From Silene noctiflora (taxonomy: Eukaryota > Streptophyta > Magnoliopsida > Caryophyllales > Caryophyllaceae): a stretch of DNA of 64,000 nt. Both the position numbers and the translations under genes were made by a program. Below the pieces are notes generated by a model. The model searched no databases, was not told the origin of the DNA, and worked only from the letters and a program-made list of their open reading frames with translations. Below are positions 36,401 through 47,300 of this stretch, piece after piece; position 1 is the first letter of the stretch; every line of letters starts with the position of its first letter. The DNA lies in the NCBI GenBank assembly GCA_009801015.1, contig VHZZ01000533.1:99065-163064 (forward strand). Reading direction: 5' to 3'.

Positions 36401-37578
36401 CTAATGTCGAGTTGACAGACTGTGCATAAGACTAGGCAATGTGCCGCATTCAACCGTTGCTAATTTGCTACTGTATTGTACAAAAAGAGTTTAGACTAGG
36501 CAATCTGTTTTGGATTAATGTTTTAAAGTTGGTCTGTTGATGTATACTACTAGTCTTTTTGTTTCAAATAATGATATTCAATAATAGATTTTAGATTTTG
36601 AATATGGGGAGTTGATGAAAATATGATACTCTTATAAATAAAATTAGTAGGAAACTTGGCAAGGGCAAGGTATTGAACCTTCCTTCCGAATGGGAGGTTG
36701 CTCAATTTCAAGTTAAATACTTGCTCCATCCCAATTTGGCATAGAAGAAAAAAAGATAAGAGAGTTTAGAAAGAAGAAGGTGAATAGGGAGTGAAAGAAA
36801 GAGGGAGAAAGAAGAATAGAAGATACTTGGAAGGTGCGGAGTTGTTGGGCTTCTTGGTCAGCAATGAGGCGTTCGTATTCCTTCTGGGACTGGCGAAGCA
36901 ATAGAAAGGAGAAATAGAGTTAGAGGGTGAATGAAGAAGAATAAACAAGGAAAGTGAAAAAGTAGAGAGAAATGGTGAATCAGACGGAGTCTAAGTTGTC
37001 CAGGAATTCAGTCTCGTCTTGGTCCAAAGCCTTAGGGGGTCCTGAAAGATGATGCAAACATTAGAATAGAATGTAAGCAGGAAAGCTCTTTCCTTAGGGG
37101 ATTGATGCAAACAGAATAGCTTGAGGAAAGCCTTAGGGGATTGATGCAAACAGAATAGAATGTAAGCAAGAAGCAGGTAGATAGTCGAAATAGGAGGAAG
37201 GAAGAAACGACATACGGTGCTTGAAACGGTCATTAAATTCGGCATCGCGTTTGTCCTTGTTCTCTTTTAATATCTGTCAAATCCCAAATGATGAAGAACT
37301 AATATGCATTTGTCAAATTAAAGAAGAAGAAGAAGAAGACGATGATTGATTGATTGATAACCTCGAAAAGCGGACGGTCCCTCTGAGCAGTGCCATCTTC
37401 GAGTCTTTCACCCCTGTTATTCTTGGCCTCATCTAACTGAGAATTAGAATTAGAATTAGAATTAGAATTAGGGTTGTTAATTAATAGTATAAATCTCAGA
37501 AATACAAACCTGTTCCTGTGATACAAAATTCATCAACCTAATCCCAGAAGGAGGACCATCGCCTACTTGTTCTGCCAT
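33434..37578 (-). CDS. FAM192A/NIP30 (PSME3IP1-like) N-terminal domain protein
   Basis: Homologue of the nuclear FAM192A/PIP30 family (binder of the PA28-gamma proteasome activator in animals; related N-terminus in yeast Fyv6, a splicing factor). Exons on the minus strand: 37578-37510, 37436-37362, 37273-37216, 37041-36986, 36889-36827, 34587-34519 and 33721-33434, giving 225 residues. The diagnostic N-terminal block is intact: SGIRLMNFVSQEQLDEAK, RPLFEILKENKDKRDAEFN, PPKALDQDETEFLDNLDS and SQKEYERLIADQEAQQLRTF. The C-terminus is basic (KRMVGKKNQ..KVKPQAKKAKVE) and ends in an acidic tail (SYSDESEDD). Intron 5 is 2.2 kb and contains a decayed copia fossil and a 42-bp tandem duplication. Just inside intron 6 the donor region is duplicated. 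The plant role is unknown. Confidence 0.92.
34417..34536. repeat. 60-bp tandem duplication carrying a 5' splice site
   Basis: Two 60-base units (A tract, then AAAGCACTGGC..TTATTCCCAACAAACCTGAACATTAG..) differ by very few bases. The unit nearer the exon contains the end of FAM192A exon 6 and its donor; the other repeats both inside intron 6. The A tract next to the distal unit is about 29 long. Confidence 0.9.
35169..35252. repeat. 42-bp tandem duplication
   Basis: Two near-identical copies of a unit containing TTTTCTTCACGAAGTTACAT and AATGCAACTATGTGTACC, within FAM192A intron 5. Confidence 0.9.
35540..36450 (-). mobile_element. Decayed Ty1/copia retrotransposon fragment (fossil)
   Basis: On the minus strand, scattered frames resemble the copia reverse transcriptase (a QLD-x2-NAFL block near 36390-36416), the following LGVKV region near 36120, and an RNase H-like stretch toward 35700. 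The order is as expected for copia pol. It is broken by many changes, no LTRs were seen, and it lies inside a host intron, so it is an old internal fragment. Confidence 0.6.
37060..37170. repeat. Short tandem duplication in FAM192A intron 3
   Basis: CTTAGGGGATTGATGCAAAC and AGAATAGAATGTAAGCA recur two to three times at roughly 50-bp spacing. Confidence 0.75.
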
Positions 37579-38453
37579 AACTACTGGTCGCTTTTGTTTA
37601 TCCTTTTGCCTCGTTACTTATATTCGACTATTCTCTAGGTGTAGTTGATAACAGATATAGATACAGATGCATACGCCTTCATCACTTCCATTGCCTCCTC
37701 TCCCGTCCCACTCTAGGCAACATGACTTTTTTTTTTTTTTTTTTAATTACATAAATAACCGAGCTTATAACTAACTTAAGATTATACCCTCACAATCTCA
37801 CATCATGACAAGTCTGACTCGACATGAACCCGGAAATATTACAACCGAAACTGACCTTACCTGACTCGATGACGACCCGTAACCCGACATGACCCGATGT
37901 AGTGACCCGAACCCGGCTTAGAAACGAACTGATATTGACCCGATTAAATTAATAACCTAACAATTATTAAACTTAATATTGATCAAAATAAAATTGATTT
38001 TGTGTCTAAAATGATAAGTTTGGCTTAATAATGGTAAAAAGTAAATTTAATGGTAAAAATTTGAAGTAATGTGATAAAGCAACCAGACTCGATAATGAAC
38101 CGACCGAAAACCGATCATTATATAATTTTGACCAATAACCAGACCCGATAACGACTCCGAACGTGACTCAAAGCCTCACCCAAGATGACTTGTACCCAAT
38201 ATGACCCGACAAGACTGACCCGATTGGCGCATCTAAAACCCCCCTAAGTCCACCCTACCAAAACCCGATCGTCTCTTTGCCCCCACTTTCATCCAAAATC
38301 TGTATTCTTTCGTCCCTACTACGCTACTGCCTACTTCGATTACATCGAATCACTTTGTGTCTTAAAATCTGGGTTTGGCTGACTGGTGGAGTGAGGGAAG
38401 CCGTAGGAATGTTGGTTTTGTTTATGAATAATTGATTTGATTAAGAAAGGCAA
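37579..38453. other. Divergent region between FAM192A and SEC23 genes
   Basis: Holds both promoters. From 37800 to 38225 it is dominated by irregular repeats of GACCCGA/ACCCGACATG-like words, a low-order degenerate repeat common in plant intergenic DNA. No gene. Confidence 0.55.
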
Positions 38454-41400
38454 ATGGGGGAAAGGGAAGCAACAATGCCGAGATTCGTTCGACCACCATT
38501 GTTGCAGAAGCCGGATCAGAATCAGATGTCGCCATCGACGATAACATCATCAACAGCATCACCACAAATGAGCACACCACCAGGACCACCTGTATTCACG
38601 TCGCCGGTTAGGCCAGCTGCGGTTCCATTCAGAACATCACCAGCGTCACCACAACCAGCTGTACTACCACCTTCTTCACCTCCAGGTTTTGCCCACTCAG
38701 ATCTCCCTCACCAATTCTCACCTGCCCCCGATCTCCTCGTCTCCCCACACTCCCTTCCTGCTGCTCCCCACCTTCTCTTTTCTGCTTATAAGGTTCCTCC
38801 TACTCTTTCCTTCATGCTTTACTTCTTTTATTCTTTCTATCTGTCCCTATTTCCCTATTTCATTTCTTTGTTTTTCAGGTTCTCAAGCACAAAAAGCTTT
38901 CTAATCTTCCCAGTTTGGGTCTCGGTGTTTTGGTCTCTCCCGCTAGAGACATCTCCTTTGCCCCTCAAATCATCGACCGCGATCCTCACCGCTGTCACAA
39001 TTGTGGTGCTTTTTCTAATCCTTTTTGTAACATCCTTCCCGTCTCTGGCCAGTGGCAATGTGCCCTCTGTCGTTCCTTGAATGTCAGCCAAGGCGAGTAT
39101 GTTGCCTCTACCAAAGATGAGCTTCATAACTTTCCTGAGCTTTCCTCCCCCGTCGTTGAGTACGTCCATACTGCCTCCAGGATCTCTGGCTTTGTTCCTG
39201 TTTCCGATTCTAGGATGTCTGCTCCTGTTGTGCTCGTCATTGATGAGTCTTTAGACGAACCCCACCTACAGCATTTGCAAAGTTCCCTCCATGCCTTCGT
39301 TGACTCTCTCCCCCCCGCAACTAGGATTGGAATTATTTCTTATGGCCGCTCTGTTTCTGTCTATGACTTCTCTGAAGAATCCATTGCATCTGCTGACTTG
39401 CTCCCTGGTGATAAGTCGCCGTCCGAGGACAGTCTCAAAGCTTTGATCTATGGGACCGGTGTATACCTGTCCCCTATTCATGCTTCCTTACCTGTGGCCC
39501 ATACTATTTTCTCCTCACTCAGGCCGTACAAGGCAAACACTCCTGAGGCTTCAAGGGACCGCTGTTTGGGTACCGCTGTGGAGATTGCCCTAGCAATCAT
39601 AAGAGGCCCGTCTGCTGAAATGTCTCGTGGGGTGGTTAAGAGGCCTGGAGGTAATAGTAGGGTGCTCGTGTGTGCTGCTGGCCCCAATACTTACGGACCT
39701 GGATCGATTCCTCATTCTTTCAGTCATCCAAACTATGCCTTTCTCGAGAAGACTGCGACCAAGTGGATGGACAATTTGGGTCGAGAGGCTCATAGACAAC
39801 AAACAGTTGTGGATGTTCTTTGTGCTGGGACATGTCCTGTGCGAGTTCCAGTTCTGCAACCTCTCTCTGGAGCTTCAGGTGGTGTTCTCATCCTTCAAGA
39901 TGATTTTGGGGAGGCCTTTGGTGTGAACTTGCAGAGGGCTTCCAGTAGGGCTTCAGGTTCACATGGTTTACTGGAGATTCGGACCCCTGAGGATATTGTT
40001 GTTACCCAGCTTATTGGTCCTGGCGAGGAAGCCCATTTGGATACTCGGGATAGTTTTAAGAACGATACCTCTATTTCCCTTCAGATGCTGAGTGTGGAAG
40101 AAACACAAAGCTTCTCGGTCTTCATGGAACTGAAAAGAGACATCAAGATTGATCATGTATTTTTCCAGTTTGCAATACAGTATTCCAATGTCTTCCAAAC
40201 GGATATTACTAGAGTTATGACAGTAAGATTGCCTACCGTTGATAGTCTTTCGGCCTATCTTGACAGTGTTGAAGACGANGTGGCTGCAGTTCTTATTGCC
40301 AAGAGGACTCTTTTGCGAGCCAAAACTGCTCCAGATGCTATTGACATGCGGTCAACCATAGATGAAAGAGTTAAAGCTATGGCTCTGAATCTTGGTTCTC
40401 AAGTTCCCAAATCAAAGCTTTATAAATTCCCCAAGGAGCTCTCTTCTTTGCCAGAGCTTCTGTTCCATCTTAGAAGAGGCCCATTGTTGGGAAGCATTGT
40501 TGGTCACGAGGACGAGAGAATTGTATTGAGGAACATATTTCTTAATGCATCCTTTGATCTCTCGCTGCGAATGGTTGCTCCTAGATGTCTAATGCATCGG
40601 GAAGGGGGTACCTTTGAAGAGTTACCTGCTTATGATCTTGCAATGCAGTCAGACACTGCTGTAGTATTGGATCATGGTACAGACATCTTCATTTGGCTGG
40701 TAAGCTTCTTCTGCCCCTAACTTCCTGTACTATTATGCTCTGTTTATTCATTGCTTAAGGGTGTCTGCATCTTTTAATCAACTGTCAAGATGTCATGTAT
40801 GCATTGAACTGAACACTCAGTTCACATCAAGTCTTATTTACTTTTTAGATCTTAGTGTCTTAATTTACCATTGGGAGAATCAATAATTGGTGAGAACTGT
40901 GTATAGTATGGAAAATACAATTAGGTATTCGAGATGGGTGTCACTTGGCTAAGGAAGGGCATGCAGACATAAGAATCACCCACTTGTCTGCTGGTTGTAG
41001 TTCTCGTTCCTGTGCATTCTTCGGTTAGAGGATTTTGTTCCTCTCTCTCTTGTGGACCCTTCCATTAAACGTTGAAAGAGCTAGGTTCCTGAACAGACAA
41101 TTTATTTGTTCAAGATCAAACGGTGTCAATTTTGACCAAGATTTTCTCTCTGTAGTGTCTATACACTAGGTACAAGTGACCGTACAACTTCTTTGAAATG
41201 ATAAAATGAAAATAATTGTTTTCAAAAATTTAAGGGGACTAAAGATACATTTTATTTCTACACATGTTGGGAGAAATTAATAGCCAAAGTTGACATCGGT
41301 TAACCCTCAAAGTTAAATGGAAACAACCAAAATGGGATGGAGGTGGTACTGCATCAAAAATGACTTGAGTTATTTTATACAATCATACCTGGCTCAGAAG

Positions 41401-42871
41401 GTATGGATTGTGATGCTCCTAATTGCTGTGTTATAGTCTTGTAGACACCCGTGAAGAGAAAATGCATGGGCAGGTCAGTTAAATTGACCATGTCCTACTC
41501 TCTCTATTTTCTGACCTATTTCAGTGATTTGTTCTGGTCAAGGGTTCCTGGCAATTTTTTTTTTCGTCACTCCATTAATTAGCTTCTGCCAAATGCATTC
41601 CTTGCATACCCATTTCTTGTCAGACTCCAGTCTCCTTCGCCCATTCTGGCTTCTAATGAGTTTTTAATATTCAGGGCGCTGAGCTATCTGCTCAAGAAGG
41701 AAAATGTGCTGCAGCCTTAGCAGCCTGCAGAACACTGGCTGAAGAACTTAGCGAGTCACGTTTTCCTGCTCCACGAATTCTTGCATTCAAGGTTACATTT
41801 GTTTTCTCTTCTGTTGTTGAGTTCCTCGTCTAAGCTTTTTCTTCAATTCTTCAGATAAATGGTGAATCCTATTTTATTAATCCTTGGCAGGAAGGGACCT
41901 CCCAAGCACGTTATTTTGTCTCTAGACTAATACCAGCTCACAAGGATCCAGCTTACGAGCAGGTGGGCAGTTACCACTATGAGTAATTTATTGTGGACCT
42001 ATTAGCAGTTTGCTTTGTACGTCAGTTAAATGTCTCATTTATTAATATGACGTTATCATATGATGAAGCCTTATTAATTCGCCCATCATAAGCCATATAA
42101 AACAGATGCTACTATATCACCGTCAATTTTATTTTTTGTTCTCTCATTTCTTTTACCTACCATCACCACCACCATGCTCCTCCCCCCTTCTGACCACCCA
42201 ACCCCCAACCCACCACCCTGAACAACCTTCCTCTACCTTACGCCCTCATTAACCTCCATGTCCCCGCCCTCCCTTCAGCCAATTTCCAAGAGTCCAAGAC
42301 CTCCGTTGCTTCCAACTTACTCTCTCACCTAGATGCGCGACATGAATGTCCACCATGGTCGTTCTGGCGCCATGGTTGACCTGCAACAAAGCCATTTTTC
42401 ACACTATATTCATTTTATTAGTGTCCAAACTAGTGTCACACTTTATTATGTACTCTATCTATTTAGATTGTTCTATTTGTCCTTACTTTTTATTGCTTTT
42501 ATACTTTTCTTTTTCTCTATGTTTAGTTTGCATTTGTTGGGAGCCATTGAGGCACTTGGGTAATGTTGTTTACTTTGCATTGATGGTTTCTAACAAAGAT
42601 TCATGTTAGCTGGATCATTTGGGACTAAAGCTTTGTTGTGGTTATAAATGGAAGAAAGAGAAAGGAAGAACAATAACCATGTCGAGTAGGAATTTTCCTA
42701 GGACTAAAGTAGGTGTATGGTAAATGGTTGCAGGAAGCGAGATTTCCGCAGCTGCGAACCTTAGGAGCAGAAGAGAGGGCCAAGTTGAAGAGTAGCTTTA
42801 TTCCGTTTGACGATCCAAGCTTCTGTGAGTGGATGCGAAGCCTAAAACTGGTGCCACCAGAGCCTAGTTGA
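38454..42871 (+). CDS. SEC23-type COPII coat protein
   Basis: Inner-coat subunit of COPII vesicles and GTPase activator for SAR1 at ER exit sites. Exons: 38454-38792, 38879-40699, 41675-41791, 41891-41962 and 42734-42871, giving 828 residues. After a Pro/Ser-rich N-terminus (about 105 residues) come the zinc finger CHNCG..QWQCALC, the vWA-like trunk (SAPVVLVIDESLDEPHLQHLQSSL, RIGIISYG), the beta-sandwich and helical regions, and a gelsolin-like module (LDHGTDIFIWLG, ESRFPAPRILAFKEGTSQARYFVSRLIPAHKDP). The protein ends EWMRSLKLVPPEPS. The Pro-rich N-terminus and the sequence suggest a divergent plant SEC23/24-family paralogue rather than the most canonical SEC23. One codon (40277-40279, GAN) is ambiguous but must be Asp or Glu. 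Met8 is an alternative start. The last intron (771 bp) has no recognised element. Confidence 0.92.
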
Positions 42872-44226
42872 CAATCTTGATGAGAGTCTTTGGTTGAGTG
42901 AGGGACTGAACTGAGCTGCAGTTTGGTGACCACACATTTGGGTGTGGGTTTTTATTGTACGACGTCACTGTTATGCTGCTTGTCCCTTGATTCTTGGACA
43001 TACACAGTCAAACTCTGAGATAAGAACACTTTTACTCCGCACAGGGCAAGGGTGGGCATTGTATGGGCTTCTAATTCTTGTTCCCTATTCAGAGCTTAAT
43101 AAAATTTCTAGTTAGGCTTGCAGAATGTTCGCTTAAAAAGTCAGTTAATTTTTGACTGAAACTTGCTCGGTCAGAAAGAAATTTAGGTTTCATTCAATGC
43201 GGAAATTGACAATACTTCTCTTAGCAACAGATACCCCATAGATCTTCTGATTGATTACAGATTTACAGTGCATATGGATACGCCGGTATTAGGTATACAT
43301 TGGTTATATAATATAATAATATAATCTTTTCATGATTTAACGCCTCTTTATGGAGAAATGATCCTCTCCACTGCTTTCTCTCTCTCTCTATTTTTTGTCC
43401 ATTATTTCTAATAGATTGGGTGTTTATTTCGTTGTACGTTTTTTATTCATACAAACACTTTTCCAATTATACCCTTGTCATTTCCGCTTCTCTCAAATCC
43501 TCTCATTTTTTTTTTCTTTTTTTTTTTTTATTGAAAATGAGCGTAACAAAGGGTATAATAAAATAGTGATTGTAATAAATTAAAGTCATTTGGGTCAATT
43601 AGTGTACTATATAACCAGTTGTATACATCTGGTAGTATAAATTTAGAGCTTTATAGCAAATGATTTGAACTTATATGCACATTTTACGAGATTTATTGAA
43701 AGGAGTATGAACGCCTTTATAAAAAACTTTTAACTCAAAATATTATATTGAAACTGAATTGTAAATCAAAATTTTTAAAACCTAAAAAAAATTGTATATA
43801 AGCTCAATTAAATTTGTATTTGACGCACGATACTCATATACATCTGGAGAGAGCATATTAAATAAATAAATACCCCTATCTTATTTTTCGTCTATTTAAA
43901 ATACCTTCCCTATTTATTTTTTTGAAAAATATTTGGGTGTGCCAAAATAAAAGGGAACGGTTATTTAAAATAGAAGGGAATAGCTAACCTTAAATTAATC
44001 AATTAAAGTTAACTCAATTTTGACACGTGTTGCACTATAATTGGTTGCGTATGAAATTTCGATACACATGTATCATGTATGTATCCTCTTCCAAAAAAAA
44101 ATAGAAAGGCTGAGAATAATCGAATATAGGTAGAGGCGAGTGAATCCGGTGAGCAGGGTGGATCTGGGGAAGTTGGAGGTTGAATCAAATCTGTTTGGAT
44201 TTGTGAGAATATTTGTGATAATATAT
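42872..44226. other. Intergenic region between SEC23 and paladin genes
   Basis: Contains the SEC23 3' UTR (AATAAA at 43098-43103) and AT-rich DNA. Near 44033-44040 lies ACACGTGT (G-box) on the promoter side of the paladin gene. No coding sequence recognised. Confidence 0.5.
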
Positions 44227-44228
44227 AT

Positions 44229-44282
<54 letters not shown>

Positions 44283-44334
44283 ACAACAAGAACGCTGGGG
44301 AGGATGTCGATACCAAGAGAGCCAGAATTGGTGA
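44227..44334 (+). promoter_or_regulatory. Overlapping poly-glutamine uORF upstream of paladin
   Basis: An ATG at 44227 opens a 35-codon frame consisting mostly of CAG/CAA glutamine codons. It ends at 44334, 31 bases past the main ATG at 44304 and in a different frame. If the leader includes 44227, scanning ribosomes would meet this frame first. The tract is a CAG microsatellite (about 44229-44290). Confidence 0.6.
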
Positions 44335-47300
44335 TGAAGTTGCGTGGAGGATCCGTACTTGGCAAGAAGACTATCTTAAAGAGCGACCATTTTCCTGGCT
44401 GCCACAACAAACGCCTTTCTCCCAACATTGATGGTGCTCCCAATTACCGTCAGGTTTTGTTTTAATTATTTCTTCATTTCACATTTTATCCTCTTTTTCT
44501 CTAATTTAATTTAATTTAATTTAATTTAGTTTATTATTTCAATATACTTAGGCCGACTCCTTGCATGTTCATGGTGTTGCCATTCCAACTATTGACGGAA
44601 TCCGTAATGTTCTTAAACACATTGTAGCCTGCTCTGATACAACTGGAACCTATGTTTTGTGGATTAACCTTCGCGAGGAACCGGTATTTTCTGTATTCCA
44701 TTCTTCACTACCATCTTACTTTTCAAACATCTTTCTATCTTCAATATCAAGTTTCTAATCACTTTGTTACCCTCCTTGCTCCTATTTTGCTATATTACCA
44801 TTATACAGGTTGTTTATATCAACGGACGACCTTTTGTTTTGCGTGACGTTGAAAGACCTTTCTCCAATCTTGAGTATACGGTATGTGTCAACTGTCAATC
44901 AACATTTCGGCAAACTTAAATGCATTCTTTTGAATTTTGGAGATTACAAATAATGGCCTACTTAAGTGAAATTGAGAGTTTATCAATCTCCATTTAAGTG
45001 CTCCCAGCCCCACAAAACCGCCCTAAAAAATAGCAGCGTCAGAGTTCACCTTAATCCATCCCAAGGGAGGTTTCTTCCCCTCAGCCAAGCCCAACATTTG
45101 GGTTTGTTGTTCACTGCTATGTGCACATTTAGCATAATCATTATAATCATTCACCATCCTAACAAAGCCTTGCGCAAGACGAAATAGTTCAACATGGTCC
45201 GTCGTAGATGAATGCTTATTACAGAAGGTCCAAATAGCCCAAGCCAGAGTTGTAAAGAGGCGGAAAATATTATTGTTCACTTTCTCAAACAACCATTTCT
45301 AAGAAAACAGCACACCTGAGGCTAGCCTTCTTTTTCCATGCTACAAATTCTGACAAGTTTTCCAGATGTTGGTTGAGTCTTTCTCTGAGGGGATTTCTTA
45401 GTAGCTTGTTTAAATACTCACTTCATCCCATTTATACTGTCCCTTTTTCTCTATTGGGTTTCCAAATAATTACCCCCTTTCTAATTATAGTTAGGAAAAA
45501 ATATAAAACATCCAATATTACTTCTGCTTAAGTAACTACTTCTCCCTCCATCACAATTATATTGTACCCATTTTATTTAAGTCAAGTGGTCAAGTTATTA
45601 TTTTGTCACTTCCTCTTGAAACATATCCCAAAAAGAAAAGGTGGATAATATAAATGGGATGGATGGAGGAAGTATCTTTTATTTACTTTTATTTACTAAG
45701 TTTATGACCCTGCTTATCTTGTCTCGTCCCCATTAGGGAGGACAAATTAATCTAGGTATTTTGTTGTCAAAACTTATCTCTTTTCTACCATTTTATTTTT
45801 TATCTTTTTTAATTTGTTTTTGAGTTAATTAGGGAATCAACAGGGATAGGGTGGAAGACATGGAATCTCGATTAAAAGAAGATATCTTACTGGAGGCAGC
45901 CAGGTGCTTAATTAGGCTGTGCTGATGTTCATTTATGTGTTTATGGTTGTTTTGATCTATTTCTCTTAATCTAGAAAAGTGGCTATCACTTGTAGATATG
46001 GAAATAAGATTCTTGTCACTGATGAACTTCCTGATGGCCAAATGGTAGATCAGTGGGAGCCAGTAACTATTGATTTGGTGAAAACTCCACTTGAGGTACA
46101 TGTACAAGAACTTAGATTGCTTCTCAGACAATGTGGCATTTTTTTCCTTATAGTTATATCTTATGAATATCATTTGCTAGGTTTATGAGGAACTAAAAGT
46201 GGAGGGCTTTCTTGTCAAATATGAACGAGTTCCTGTGACTGATGAGAAATCTCCTAAAGAATCCGACTTTGATATCCTGGTAAGTTCATGCTTGTTTAGG
46301 AAATGTACAACCAATATAGCAAGGAATGATGGAATCCTCTTTCTTGTCTTTTAATTTAATTATTTTTTAAGTAGGATAAAGAAATTCAACCAATAGTAAA
46401 AAGGAGCATGGGGGTTGTCATCCATGAATATATGAAAGGCTACCTGTCAAGCCTTGTTCCTGAGCATTATTTGTAACCTTTTGAGCTAGGAGTGGTAGCT
46501 TAGTTTTTATCTTACATTGGTAATTGTCAAACATCTAATTTACGATGCGAGGACTAATTCTTGCAGAGGAAAAGAGATTATCTTTGGTTTGGAGAAGTTG
46601 TGTGCAGACCAAAGACCGAGGATGGCTTAATGGTTCTCTTAGAAGTTTTGTACGTTTTGTATAATTTTTTTATACTTCATATTCATAAGATCTTTGTCGC
46701 CTTTGAGAGTGGGTTGTATTGCCAAAGGACCTCAGCAACTGATAATTAGACCTTTCAAATTCTCTTGATACATTGAGCTATTTTCCTACCTCCTTGCTTT
46801 TGCTGGCAAAGGACTTTTTAAGCCCCAAGATTTCTCAATCTCCTAAGTTTTCGGGCAAAAATTTCATAGGCTCTATTGAGATTCGTTTATTTTGACATTG
46901 AGATCCGTTTTTTTGATAGTGTCAATAGTGATGCTAAAGCTAATTTCTATGAGATATGAAGTCATAAGTGGGTTGTCCGGGAAGTAGGGAATGATGCTCC
47001 ATCTTTTGGAGGGATTTTCGCATCTAAGTTAATTATTTATAATCAATAATATGCTAAACCCAAATAGTAATGCTTTGTTTTGACAAGGTATGGGTTAGGC
47101 ACTTAGGCATTTATGTTTTCATCACTCTTTATCTTCTTTCCGTATTTTGCATATCCAACTTCTTTTTACTTCATCATATAATACAAAGTAATGAGGCTTA
47201 TTAATTGTTTATCTCAGGTCGATAAGATATCTCACGAGGAGCTTAGTACTGAGATAATTTTCAATTGTCAAATGGGACGTGGACGAACAACAACAGGCAT

